Below are positions 56,626-64,000 of a DNA stretch of 64,000 bases, piece after piece. The stretch spans positions 186,001 through 250,000 of the forward strand of contig NZ_VIGH01000003.1 of assembly GCF_006704125.1 (NCBI RefSeq), written 5' to 3'. Source of the stretch: Rhodococcus spelaei (GTDB lineage Bacteria > Actinomycetota > Actinomycetes > Mycobacteriales > Mycobacteriaceae). The notes below the pieces were generated by a model that was not told where the DNA came from, did no database searches, and saw only the letters and a list, made by a program, of their open reading frames with translations. The stretch's first letter is position 1, and each line of letters opens with the position of its first letter. The translations under genes were made by a program, and so were the position numbers.

Positions 56626-57045
56626 GTGACTGAGCGCACCCTGGTACTGATCAAGCCCGACGGCGTCGCCCGCCGATTCGTCGGAGACATTCTTGCGCGA
56701 GTCGAGCGCAAGGGCCTATCCATTTCCGCGCTCGAGATGCGCACCGCCGACGTCGACGTCGCGGGCAAGCACTACGCCGAGCACGCCGAGCGCTCGTTCT
56801 ACCCCGGACTGCTCAATTTCATCACCTCCGGGCCGCTGGTCGCCGCGGTGGTCGAGGGCCCCCGCGCGATCGCGGCCTTCCGGCAGATCGCCGGCGGCAC
56901 CGACCCCGTCGAGAAGGCCGTTCCCGGCACCATCCGCGGCGACCTGGCCCTGGACGGTCAGCAGAACCTGGTGCACGGCTCCGATTCGGTCGAATCGGCG
57001 GAGCGGGAGATCGCGCTCTGGTTCCCGCACCTCGCGCGGGGCTGA
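56626..57045 (+). CDS. ndk: Nucleoside diphosphate kinase
   Basis: 139 residues, the usual bacterial Ndk length. Catalytic His117 is in NLVHGSDS, and [12 protein letters not shown] (7-18) and the Kpn-loop region [13 protein letters not shown] are conserved. It balances NTP and dNTP pools by phosphate transfer. GTG 56626 is the only plausible start. It is followed by the long rne leader. Confidence 0.97.
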   Translation: MTERTLVLIKPDGVARRFVGDILARVERKGLSISALEMRTADVDVAGKHYAEHAERSFYPGLLNFITSGPLVAAVVEGPRAIAAFRQIAGGTDPVEKAVPGTIRGDLALDGQQNLVHGSDSVESAEREIALWFPHLARG

Positions 57046-57459
57046 CAATCCCCGCACGGCCGTAACTCCATCAGCCGCCGCGGTGCGCCGTTGGCGCGGG
57101 CCGTCGCGCACGTGTGGGATACTGGCAGTGGTCGGATCCGCATTTGTTCCGTATTTCCCAGGTTCGGTGCGGACCCGACCGGATGACACCACGGTTCGAT
57201 GCCCTCATCGCTGTCGCGGCATGGAGGAAATCCCTCGCCCACGACACGCTGGATGATCAGGCGCACGGACCACGGAGCACAGCCATCCAGCCAGGCGCCG
57301 TACGAGTTGCCAGTGACTAACGGATCACTGACAACCGCGCGGGGCGAGACCATACACACTCGCGCCTACCCGGTGCGAGCACACAAGCAGTGCTCTCGAG
57401 TGGCCGCGTCACACCCGGTTAGCCAAGGTGGACGCGCCCGGGGGCCCGAGGAGACTTAC
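57046..57459 (+). promoter_or_regulatory. 414-nt region between ndk and rne: probable rne promoter and long 5' leader
   Basis: This stretch holds no convincing gene. GATACT at 57118-57123, in the extended context TGTGGGATACT, is the best promoter candidate and would give a leader of about 330 nt before the rne start. RNase E messages characteristically have long 5' UTRs through which the enzyme controls its own mRNA decay. Open frames in the region have no ribosome-binding site and read into rne. Confidence 0.5.
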
Positions 57460-60400
57460 GTGGCCGATCAAGCGCCGCCCGAAACTTCACAGAATTCCGC
57501 CGCAGAGAACGCGGCACCCGTGTTCCCGGACAAGATCCGGGTACACGCGCTCGCCAAGATGCTGGGCCTGACCAGCAAGCAGGTGCTCGCCAAGGTGGCC
57601 GAGTTCGGCGCCGAACTGCGCAGCGCCCAGTCGAGCGTCGACCGGGCCCTCGCCGAGCGAGTGCACGCCGCGCTCGCCGGTCCCGTCGAGACCCCGGCGG
57701 CCGAAGCGCCCGCGGTCGAGGCACCCGCCGTCGAGGTGGCTGTTGCCGAGACGCCGGCCGCGGAGGCGCCCGCGCCCGAGACCCCGCCGGCTCTCTTCAC
57801 CAACGTCGACGAGCCGCACGTGCACACCCCCGCAGCCGAGGCCGCACCGGTCTTCCAGGCACCGCTCTTCCTCCAGCCGGAGGCCGAGCCCGCGCCGCGT
57901 CGTCGCCGGGCGCGCCGCGAGGCCGCCGCTCCGGACGAGGCCGCCCCCATCGAGGTCACCACCGTCGAGCCGGTGCGCGCCGAGGTCGTCGAGGAGGCCG
58001 CCGAGACCGCAGCGGTCGAGGAGCGGTCGCACGCCGAATCCGAGGACGACGGCGAGGGCCAGGGTCGTCGCAGGCGTCGTGGCCGTCGTGGCCGTGGCCG
58101 TGGCCGTGGCGAGCAGGCCGGCGAGGGCGAGCAGACCGAGGGGACCGAAGCGGTCGCCGCGGACGAGGAGCAGGTCGCCGAGGTCGAGACCGAGGCCGAG
58201 CGCGAGACCGAGGGTGCCGAGGCCGCCGCCGAGGAGGCCGAGACCACCGAGGCGGAGGAGTCCGAGGAGGGCGCGGGGAGCCGTCGCCGTCGCCGCCGTC
58301 GTCGCCGCAAGGGCACCGGCGAGGGCGCCGAGGGCGGAGCAGCCGAGGAAGACGGCGTCACGACCGTCGTCCACGAGCGTGAGCCGCGGACCAAGGCCCG
58401 CGTCAAGGATGAGGTCCAGGGGATCTCCGGTTCCACCCGCCTCGAGGCCAAGCGTCAGCGCCGGCGTGACGGCCGCGACGCCGGTCGCCGTCGGCCACCG
58501 ATCCTCACCGAGTCCGAGTTCCTCGCCCGCCGCGAGGCCGTCGACCGCGTCATGGTGGTGCGGGAGAAGACCGGCGGCTCGCATCCCGAGGGACTGACCC
58601 AGGTCGCGGTGCTCGAGGACGGCGTCCTGGTCGAGCACTTCGTGACCAGTTCCGCCTCGGCGTCGATGGTCGGCAACGTCTACCTCGGCCGCGTGCAGAA
58701 CGTGCTGCCGTCCATGGAGGCCGCGTTCATCGATATCGGCCGGGGCCGCAACGGTGTGCTGTACGCCGGCGAGGTCAACTGGGAGGCCGCAGGCCTCGGC
58801 GGCAACAGCCGCAAGATCGAGCAGGCCCTCAAGCCGGGCGATCAGGTGCTGGTCCAGGTCAGCAAGGATCCGGTCGGACACAAGGGTGCCCGCCTGACCA
58901 CGCAGATCTCGCTGGCCGGACGTTTCCTGGTGTACGTGCCGGGCGGCAGCTCCACCGGCATCAGCCGCAAGCTGCCCGACACCGAGCGCAAGCGGCTCAA
59001 GGAGATCCTGCGCGAGATCGTTCCGCCGGAGGCCGGTGTCATCATCCGCACCGCGTCCGAGGGCGTGAGCGAGGAGGAGCTGGCCCGCGACGTCAAGCGT
59101 CTGCAGACCCAGTGGTCGGACATCGAGGAGCAGGCAGCCGCCGCGGACAAGGGCAAGTCGGGCAACCCGAAGGCCCTGTACGAGGAGCCCGACCTGCTGG
59201 TCAAGGTCGTGCGCGACCTCTTCAACGAGGACTTCGCGAAGATCGTCATCGAGGGCGAGAAGTCCTGGTCGACGGTGGAGAACTACATCAAGACCGTCGC
59301 TCCGGACCTGCTGCCGCGGGTCGAGAAGTACGAGGGCAACGGCGGCCCCGACGTCTTCGAGGCCAAGCGCATCGACGAGCAGCTCGCGAAGGCGCTCGAC
59401 CGCAAGGTATGGCTGCCGTCCGGCGGCACCCTGGTGATCGACCGCACCGAGGCGATGACCGTGGTCGACGTCAACACCGGCAAGTTCACCGGTGCCGGCG
59501 GCAACCTCGAGGAGACTGTCACCAGGAACAACCTGGAGGCGGCCGAGGAGATCGTGCGGCAGATGCGGCTGCGCGACATCGGCGGCATGATCGTCGTCGA
59601 CTTCATCGACATGGTGCTCGAGTCGAACCGGGACCTGGTCCTGCGCCGGCTCACGGAGTCGCTCGGTCGCGACCGGACCCGCCACCAGGTCTCCGAGGTC
59701 ACCTCGCTCGGTCTGGTCCAGATGACCCGCAAGAAGCTGGGCACCGGACTGGTCGAGGCCTTCTCCACCACCTGTGAGCACTGCCACGGCCGCGGCATCA
59801 TCGTGCACGCGGATCCCGTCGAGGTGCGTTCCGGCGACGACAGCGGATCGCGGTCCGGCAAGGGCGAGTCCGGCGGCGGTCGCAAGAAGCGCGGCCGCGA
59901 CAAGTCCTCGGGCGGCAACGAGCAGCAGGCCCCGAAGAACGAGCAGCACGCGGCACCCGACGTGGACGCGACCGTCAAGCGTGCGCACCCGGTCGCACTC
60001 GCGATGGCGGCGCACCACCACGACGAGGAGCATGCGGGCGAGGCGGTGAACCACGAGGAGCCGGCGGCCGAGGAGCCGACGGTCACCGCCGCGGTGGAGT
60101 CCGCGGAGCCGACGGTCGTCGCGGAGCCGAAGGTCGTCGAGGAGTCCGAGGTTGCGGAGACGCAGGCCGTCGCAGAGCCCGAGGCCGCACCGGCCGAGGC
60201 TCCGGCGAAGGGGCGTCGCCGTTCGCGGCGGGCGTCGCGCGCGGCAGCGGCCCCGGTGGCCGAGGCCGAGGACGCCGCAGCCGTGGTCGTGATCCCGGCG
60301 TCGACCGAACCGGAGCCGGAACCCGCAGCTGCGGTCGTGACGGTCACGATCCCCGCAGAGGTGGCGCCGGCCGAGCCGGTGGTCGTCGCGGACGGGGAAG

Positions 60401-60483
60401 CGGAGGCGGTCGCACCGAAGCGGCGACCTCGACGTCGGGCCGCGGCCCGACCGGCAGGTCCGCCCGCGGACGTCGACGCCTGA
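57460..60483 (+). CDS. rne: Ribonuclease E/G
   Basis: 1007 residues from GTG 57460 (GAGGAG upstream). The N-terminal third is low-complexity: an IF2-N-like MLGLTSKQVLAKVAEFGAEL motif, Pro/Ala/Glu tract, then Arg-rich (RRRRGRRGRGRGRG) and acidic runs. The catalytic part (about 345-800) has the S1 domain (GNVYLGRVQNVLPSMEAAF), metal-binding Asp in VVDVNTG and VVDFIDM, and the zinc-link CEHCHGRG. A second acidic, Arg-containing tail follows. Having disordered arms on both sides of the catalytic core is the actinobacterial RNase E layout. It drives mRNA decay and rRNA processing. Confidence 0.96.
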   Translation: MADQAPPETSQNSAAENAAPVFPDKIRVHALAKMLGLTSKQVLAKVAEFGAELRSAQSSVDRALAERVHAALAGPVETPAAEAPAVEAPAVEVAVAETPAAEAPAPETPPALFTNVDEPHVHTPAAEAAPVFQAPLFLQPEAEPAPRRRRARREAAAPDEAAPIEVTTVEPVRAEVVEEAAETAAVEERSHAESEDDGEGQGRRRRRGRRGRGRGRGEQAGEGEQTEGTEAVAADEEQVAEVETEAERETEGAEAAAEEAETTEAEESEEGAGSRRRRRRRRRKGTGEGAEGGAAEEDGVTTVVHEREPRTKARVKDEVQGISGSTRLEAKRQRRRDGRDAGRRRPPILTESEFLARREAVDRVMVVREKTGGSHPEGLTQVAVLEDGVLVEHFVTSSASASMVGNVYLGRVQNVLPSMEAAFIDIGRGRNGVLYAGEVNWEAAGLGGNSRKIEQALKPGDQVLVQVSKDPVGHKGARLTTQISLAGRFLVYVPGGSSTGISRKLPDTERKRLKEILREIVPPEAGVIIRTASEGVSEEELARDVKRLQTQWSDIEEQAAAADKGKSGNPKALYEEPDLLVKVVRDLFNEDFAKIVIEGEKSWSTVENYIKTVAPDLLPRVEKYEGNGGPDVFEAKRIDEQLAKALDRKVWLPSGGTLVIDRTEAMTVVDVNTGKFTGAGGNLEETVTRNNLEAAEEIVRQMRLRDIGGMIVVDFIDMVLESNRDLVLRRLTESLGRDRTRHQVSEVTSLGLVQMTRKKLGTGLVEAFSTTCEHCHGRGIIVHADPVEVRSGDDSGSRSGKGESGGGRKKRGRDKSSGGNEQQAPKNEQHAAPDVDATVKRAHPVALAMAAHHHDEEHAGEAVNHEEPAAEEPTVTAAVESAEPTVVAEPKVVEESEVAETQAVAEPEAAPAEAPAKGRRRSRRASRAAAAPVAEAEDAAAVVVIPASTEPEPEPAAAVVTVTIPAEVAPAEPVVVADGEAEAVAPKRRPRRRAAARPAGPPADVDA

Positions 60484-60512
60484 CCGCGACCGGTCGAGGG
60501 GAGTGGGCCAGT

Positions 60513-60542
60513 TTGACCCTACGGTTCTCCATCCCGTAATCT
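60513..60542 (+). promoter_or_regulatory. Promoter of the rplU-rpmA operon
   Basis: TTGACC (60513-60518), an 18-nt spacer and TAATCT (60537-60542) form the best sigma-70-type promoter in the window. Transcription would start near 60549, giving a leader of about 135 nt before rplU. Confidence 0.65.
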
Positions 60543-60683
60543 TGACCGGTCGCTACTCGGCGATAACGCTCTGCTGCGCCCGCTAGGGCGGCGGCGGGCG
60601 CGCCTGAGAAAGCAAGTACACCAGACCAGTCGCGCGGCTACTGCTGCGCGAGCACGTTCGAAGAAATAAGGGGTAGCCCTCCG

Positions 60684-60995
60684 ATGGCAACGTACGCGAT
60701 CGTCAAGACCGGCGGAAAGCAGTACAAGGTCGCTGTTGGTGACCTCGTCAAGGTCGAGAAGATCGAGGGTGAGCCCGGCACTGCAGTCTCGCTGGCCCCG
60801 GTCCTCGTCGTCGACGGATCCGAGCTCACCACCGACGCCGACAAGCTGGCCAAGATCACGGTCACCGGCGAGGTCGTCGAGCACACCAAGGGCCCGAAGA
60901 TCCGCATCCACAAGTTCAAGAACAAGACCGGCTACCACAAGCGCCAGGGTCACCGTCAGAAGCTGACGGTCCTCAAGGTCACCGGCATCAAGTAA
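60684..60995 (+). CDS. rplU: 50S ribosomal protein L21
   Basis: 103 residues with the L21 signature [19 protein letters not shown] at the start and [17 protein letters not shown] at the RNA-binding C-terminus. It contacts 23S rRNA domain II. ATG 60684 follows AAGGGGTAGCC. Operon with rpmA 31 bp downstream. Confidence 0.98.
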   Translation: MATYAIVKTGGKQYKVAVGDLVKVEKIEGEPGTAVSLAPVLVVDGSELTTDADKLAKITVTGEVVEHTKGPKIRIHKFKNKTGYHKRQGHRQKLTVLKVTGIK

Positions 60996-61026
60996 CTAGA
61001 GCTTTTAGTTCCCAGGAGGGTTCGAC

Positions 61027-61290
61027 ATGGCACATAAGAAGGGTGCATCCAGCTCCCGTAACGGTCGCGATTCGAACGCACAGCGCCTCGGCGTGAAGCG
61101 CTTCGGCGGCCAGTCCGTCAGCGCCGGTGAGATCCTGGTGCGTCAGCGCGGAACCCACTTCCACCCCGGCGTGAACGTCGGACGTGGCGGCGACGACACG
61201 CTGTTCGCGCTTTCCGCCGGTGCGGTGGAGTTCGGTACCAAGCGTGGACGCAAGACCGTCAACATCGTTCCGGCCGCGGCGCAGGCCTGA
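61027..61290 (+). CDS. rpmA: 50S ribosomal protein L27
   Basis: 87 residues: [19 protein letters not shown] is the conserved N-terminus that reaches the peptidyl-transferase centre (actinobacterial L27 needs no N-terminal cleavage). [16 protein letters not shown] is the family core. AGGAGG lies 8 nt before the ATG. A strong terminator follows. Confidence 0.98.
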   Translation: MAHKKGASSSRNGRDSNAQRLGVKRFGGQSVSAGEILVRQRGTHFHPGVNVGRGGDDTLFALSAGAVEFGTKRGRKTVNIVPAAAQA

Positions 61291-61349
61291 TTCTGCTCCG
61301 GTCGATCGTGTCGCCCCTGCGGTGACCGTTGACAGTTCTAAGCTCCCAG

Positions 61350-61394
61350 TAGGGGCGGGCGTGGGTCTCGAAGACCCTGCTCGCCCCTATTTTG
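61350..61394 (+). terminator. Intrinsic terminator after rpmA
   Basis: TAGGGGCG (61350-61357) pairs with CGCCCCTA (61382-61389), with an inner hairpin GGGTCT-CGA-AGACCC (61363-61377), followed by TTTTG TTTT. It separates rplU-rpmA from obg, 35 bp further on. Confidence 0.85.
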
Positions 61395-61424
61395 TTTTCA
61401 CACAGAGGAAGGGATCCGGCAGTC

Positions 61425-62885
61425 ATGTCCCGATTCATTGACCGCGTGGTGCTGCACGTCAGCGCCGGAAACGGCGGCAATGGTTGCGCCTCCGTCCACC
61501 GCGAGAAGTTCAAGCCGCTCGGCGGACCGGACGGCGGCAACGGGGGCCGTGGCGGTGACGTGGTGCTCGTCGTCGACGAGAACGTGCACACCCTGCTGGA
61601 CTTCCACTTCCACCCGCACGCCAAGGCGAGCAACGGCAAGCAGGGTGCGGGCAGCAACCGCGAGGGCGCCAACGGCGAGGACCTGATCCTGCGGGTCCCC
61701 GACGGCACCGTGGTCCTCGACGCCGACGGCAACATCCTGGCCGACCTCATCGGGGCGGGCACCCGTTTCGATGCCGCTCCCGGCGGGCGCGGCGGCCTCG
61801 GCAACGCGGCGCTGTCCTCGAAGGCACGCAAGGCTCCCGGCTTCGCCCTGCTCGGCGAGGAGGGTGTCGAGCGCGACCTGGTGCTCGAGCTCAAGTCGGT
61901 GGCCGACGTCGGCCTCGTCGGCTTCCCGTCCGCCGGTAAGTCCTCGCTGGTCTCGGTGCTCTCCGCGGCCAAGCCGAAGATCGCCGACTACCCGTTCACC
62001 ACGCTGGTGCCGAACCTGGGCGTGGTCTCCAGTGGCGACACCACCTTCACCGTCGCGGACGTGCCGGGTCTGATCCCCGGCGCCAGCCAGGGCCGAGGAC
62101 TCGGACTCGACTTCCTGCGGCACATCGAACGCACCGCCGTGCTCGCGCACGTCGTGGACTGCGCCACCCTCGAGCCGGGTCGCGACCCGGTGTCGGACGT
62201 GGACGCACTCGAGGCCGAACTCGCCGCGTACAAGCCGGCACTGTCGGACGACGTCAGTCTGGGCGACTTGGCGAACCGGCCGCGGATCGTGATCCTGAAC
62301 AAGGCCGACGTGCCCGAGGCTGCGGAACTGGCGGAGATGGTGACCCCCGATTTCGAGGCGCGGGGCTGGCCCGTGTTCACGATCTCGGCGGTCAGCCGGG
62401 AAGGTCTGCGCCCGTTGACCTTTGCTCTGGCGAAGATGGTCGAGGAGTACCGACTCGCGCACCCGAAGGCGGAGCCGAAGCGGCAGGTGATCCGTCCGAT
62501 CGCGCAGAACGAGACCGGTTTCAGCGTGATCGCCGACCCCGAGACCCCCGGTGGGTTCATCGTCCGCGGCACCCGGCCGGAGCGGTGGATCCGCCAGACC
62601 GCGTTCGACAACGACGAGGCCGTCGGCTACCTGGCCGACCGTCTCGCCCGGCTCGGCGTCGAGGACGCGCTGGTCAAGCAGGGTGCCGAGCCCGGCTGCT
62701 CGGTGACCATCGGGAACGTGAGCTTCGAGTGGGAACCGCAGACCCCCGCCGGCATCGACCTCACGCGCACGGGCCGCGGCACCGATCCGCGACTCGACCA
62801 GGTCGATCGCATCGGCGCCAGCGAGCGCAAGCACGCGCACCGGATCCGGCGCGGGCTCGAGGGCCTGGATCCCGACGAGCAGTGA
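61425..62885 (+). CDS. obg: GTPase Obg/CgtA
   Basis: 486 residues. N-terminal glycine-rich Obg fold ([32 protein letters not shown]), G domain with P-loop GFPSAGKSS, switch [12 protein letters not shown] and NKAD specificity, then the actinobacterial OCT domain ([18 protein letters not shown]) and a basic tail. It acts in late 50S ribosome assembly and stringent-response signalling. ATG 61425 follows GAGGAAGGG at slightly long spacing. Its stop overlaps proB (GTGA). Confidence 0.96.
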   Translation: MSRFIDRVVLHVSAGNGGNGCASVHREKFKPLGGPDGGNGGRGGDVVLVVDENVHTLLDFHFHPHAKASNGKQGAGSNREGANGEDLILRVPDGTVVLDADGNILADLIGAGTRFDAAPGGRGGLGNAALSSKARKAPGFALLGEEGVERDLVLELKSVADVGLVGFPSAGKSSLVSVLSAAKPKIADYPFTTLVPNLGVVSSGDTTFTVADVPGLIPGASQGRGLGLDFLRHIERTAVLAHVVDCATLEPGRDPVSDVDALEAELAAYKPALSDDVSLGDLANRPRIVILNKADVPEAAELAEMVTPDFEARGWPVFTISAVSREGLRPLTFALAKMVEEYRLAHPKAEPKRQVIRPIAQNETGFSVIADPETPGGFIVRGTRPERWIRQTAFDNDEAVGYLADRLARLGVEDALVKQGAEPGCSVTIGNVSFEWEPQTPAGIDLTRTGRGTDPRLDQVDRIGASERKHAHRIRRGLEGLDPDEQ

Positions 62886-63991
62886 CCGCGGTTTCGAGTA
62901 CCCGCGCCCAGATCGCGACCGCGCGTAGCGTCGTCGTGAAGATCGGATCCTCGGCGCTGACCAGCCTCGAAACCGGTTTGGACCGAGGCAAACTCGATGC
63001 GCTCGCGGACGCGATCGAGTCGCGGATGCGGGCCGGCTCGGATGTCGTGGTGGTCTCGTCCGGCGCCGTGGGTGCGGGCATCGCGCCGCTCGGGCTGTCG
63101 AAGCGTCCGCGCGACCTGGCGACGAAGCAGGCCGCGGCCAGCGTCGGACAGTTGGCGTTGGCGCACGCCTGGGGCACGTCGTTCGCGCGGTACGGACGGA
63201 CGGTCGGGCAGGTGCTGCTCACCGCCGACGACATCGCCCGGCGCACGCAGTACCGCAACGCGCAGCGCACCCTCGACCGGCTGCGCGCCCTGCACGCGGT
63301 CGCGATCGTCAACGAGAACGACACCGTCGCCACCGCGGAACTGCGCTTCGGCGACAACGACCGGCTGGCCGCGATGGTCGCGCACCTGGTGAGCGCCGAT
63401 GCGCTGGTGCTGCTCTCGGACGTCGACGGCCTCTACGACGGTGATCCCCGCAAGGGCGGCGCGACGCTGATTCCCGAGGTGACCAGTCCCGAGGACCTCG
63501 ACGGTGTGGTCGCCGGGTCCGGGGGAGCGCTCGGTACCGGCGGCATGGCCTCCAAGCTCTCGGCGGCCCGCCTCGCGGCGGATTCCGGTGTGCCGGTGCT
63601 GCTCGCGGCGGCCTCGGACGCGGCCGAGGCGCTGTCCGGTGCGGGCGTGGGCACCGCGTTCGCGGCCCGGCCGGCGCGACTGTCCGCGCGCAAGTTCTGG
63701 GTGCGGCACGCCGCCGACACCCAGGGTGTGCTGCACCTCGACGCCGGCGCGGTCCGGGCGGTCGTGGACCGCCGCCGATCGCTGCTGCCCGCCGGGATCA
63801 CCGCGGTGACCGGACGCTTCTACGGCGGTGATGTGGTGTCGCTGACCGGGCCCGACGGTGTGCCGGTGGCCCGCGGTGTGGTGGCCTTCGACGCCGCCGA
63901 ACTCGACGAGATGCTGGGCCGCTCGACGATGGAGTTGCCGTCCGAGCTGCAGCGACCGGTGGTGCACGCGGACGACCTGGTTCGCCTCTGA
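62882..63991 (+). CDS. proB: Glutamate 5-kinase
   Basis: 369 residues. Amino-acid-kinase domain ([60 protein letters not shown]) followed by a C-terminal PUA domain (about 275-355, [16 protein letters not shown]). It catalyses the first, proline-inhibited step of proline synthesis. GTG 62882 overlaps the obg stop. Complete; the window ends 9 bp later. Confidence 0.96.
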   Translation: MTAVSSTRAQIATARSVVVKIGSSALTSLETGLDRGKLDALADAIESRMRAGSDVVVVSSGAVGAGIAPLGLSKRPRDLATKQAAASVGQLALAHAWGTSFARYGRTVGQVLLTADDIARRTQYRNAQRTLDRLRALHAVAIVNENDTVATAELRFGDNDRLAAMVAHLVSADALVLLSDVDGLYDGDPRKGGATLIPEVTSPEDLDGVVAGSGGALGTGGMASKLSAARLAADSGVPVLLAAASDAAEALSGAGVGTAFAARPARLSARKFWVRHAADTQGVLHLDAGAVRAVVDRRRSLLPAGITAVTGRFYGGDVVSLTGPDGVPVARGVVAFDAAELDEMLGRSTMELPSELQRPVVHADDLVRL

Positions 63992-64000
63992 TCCCTCGTT

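Noticed and set aside
58020-58330. Repetitive Glu/Arg tract in rne as a separate repeat element
   Set aside because: It is the disordered N-terminal arm of RNase E; composition and position match actinobacterial homologues, so no mobile or structural DNA repeat is needed.

Overview
The window is high-GC actinobacterial chromosome, almost certainly a Rhodococcus/Nocardia-type member of the Mycobacteriales. Three things support this: mycothiol-linked enzymes (a formaldehyde dehydrogenase and a CPWC nitroreductase-like protein), the 180-kDa type of NAD-glutamate dehydrogenase, and a gene order that follows the Mycobacterium tuberculosis Rv2478c-Rv2439c block. The shared order covers ssb-like, ettA, gdh, a thioesterase, the Rv2474c-like gene, aglA, glbO, an HNH protein, pepN, the Rv2466c-like gene, rpiB, nei, tig, clpP1, clpP2, clpX, and later valS, folC, DUF4233, ndk, rne, rplU, rpmA, obg and proB. 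Family and synteny statements come from recall, not from a search.

Layout. 1-2.7 kb: the 3' end of a CtaG-type membrane protein, an MpaB-type oxygenase and a divergent TetR regulator with two operator-like palindromes between them. 2.8-7.2 kb: an accessory SSB, then three tandem paralogous secreted lipases and a frameshifted fragment of a fourth. 7.3-19.2 kb: ettA, gdh flanked by two hotdog thioesterases, aglA, glbO, an HNH protein, a CtaJ-like oxidase subunit and DUF5130. 19.3-30.2 kb: pepN, a ferredoxin-reductase-like flavoprotein, a DsbA-fold reductase, an M48 protease, rpiB, nei, an SOS-box-marked dinB, a nitronate-monooxygenase-like flavoprotein and two tRNA genes. 30.3-34.7 kb: the protein quality-control block tig-clpP1-clpP2-clpX, with a sequence matching the ClgR operator consensus between tig and clpP1.

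34.7-41 kb is the most unusual part. A protocatechuate (beta-ketoadipate) cluster has been cut down by several deletions. Only the 3' ends of pcaF, pcaB, pcaG and pcaJ and the 5' half of pcaR remain, while the pcaL fusion gene is intact. Beyond it lie a hybrid sensor-kinase/LuxR protein, a mycothiol-dependent formaldehyde dehydrogenase and an MBL hydrolase.

41-52 kb is accessory: a 13E12-family HNH protein under a LexA box, an FdhF/FdhD pair, a siderophore-binding lipoprotein under an IdeR-like box, a hydrolase, an SDR, a secreted Asp/Asn/His/Phe-repeat protein, a paired SMR transporter and a LysB-like esterase. 52-64 kb is housekeeping: valS-folC-DUF4233, ndk, rne behind a 414-nt leader, rplU-rpmA, and obg-proB.

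Many starts are GTG, translational coupling through GTGA or ATGA overlaps is common, and several genes (ettA, ctaJ-like, rpiB, 13E12, valS, ndk) look leaderless, with a -10-like hexamer 6-9 nt before the start codon and no Shine-Dalgarno. No CRISPR array, IS element, integrase or rRNA gene was seen.
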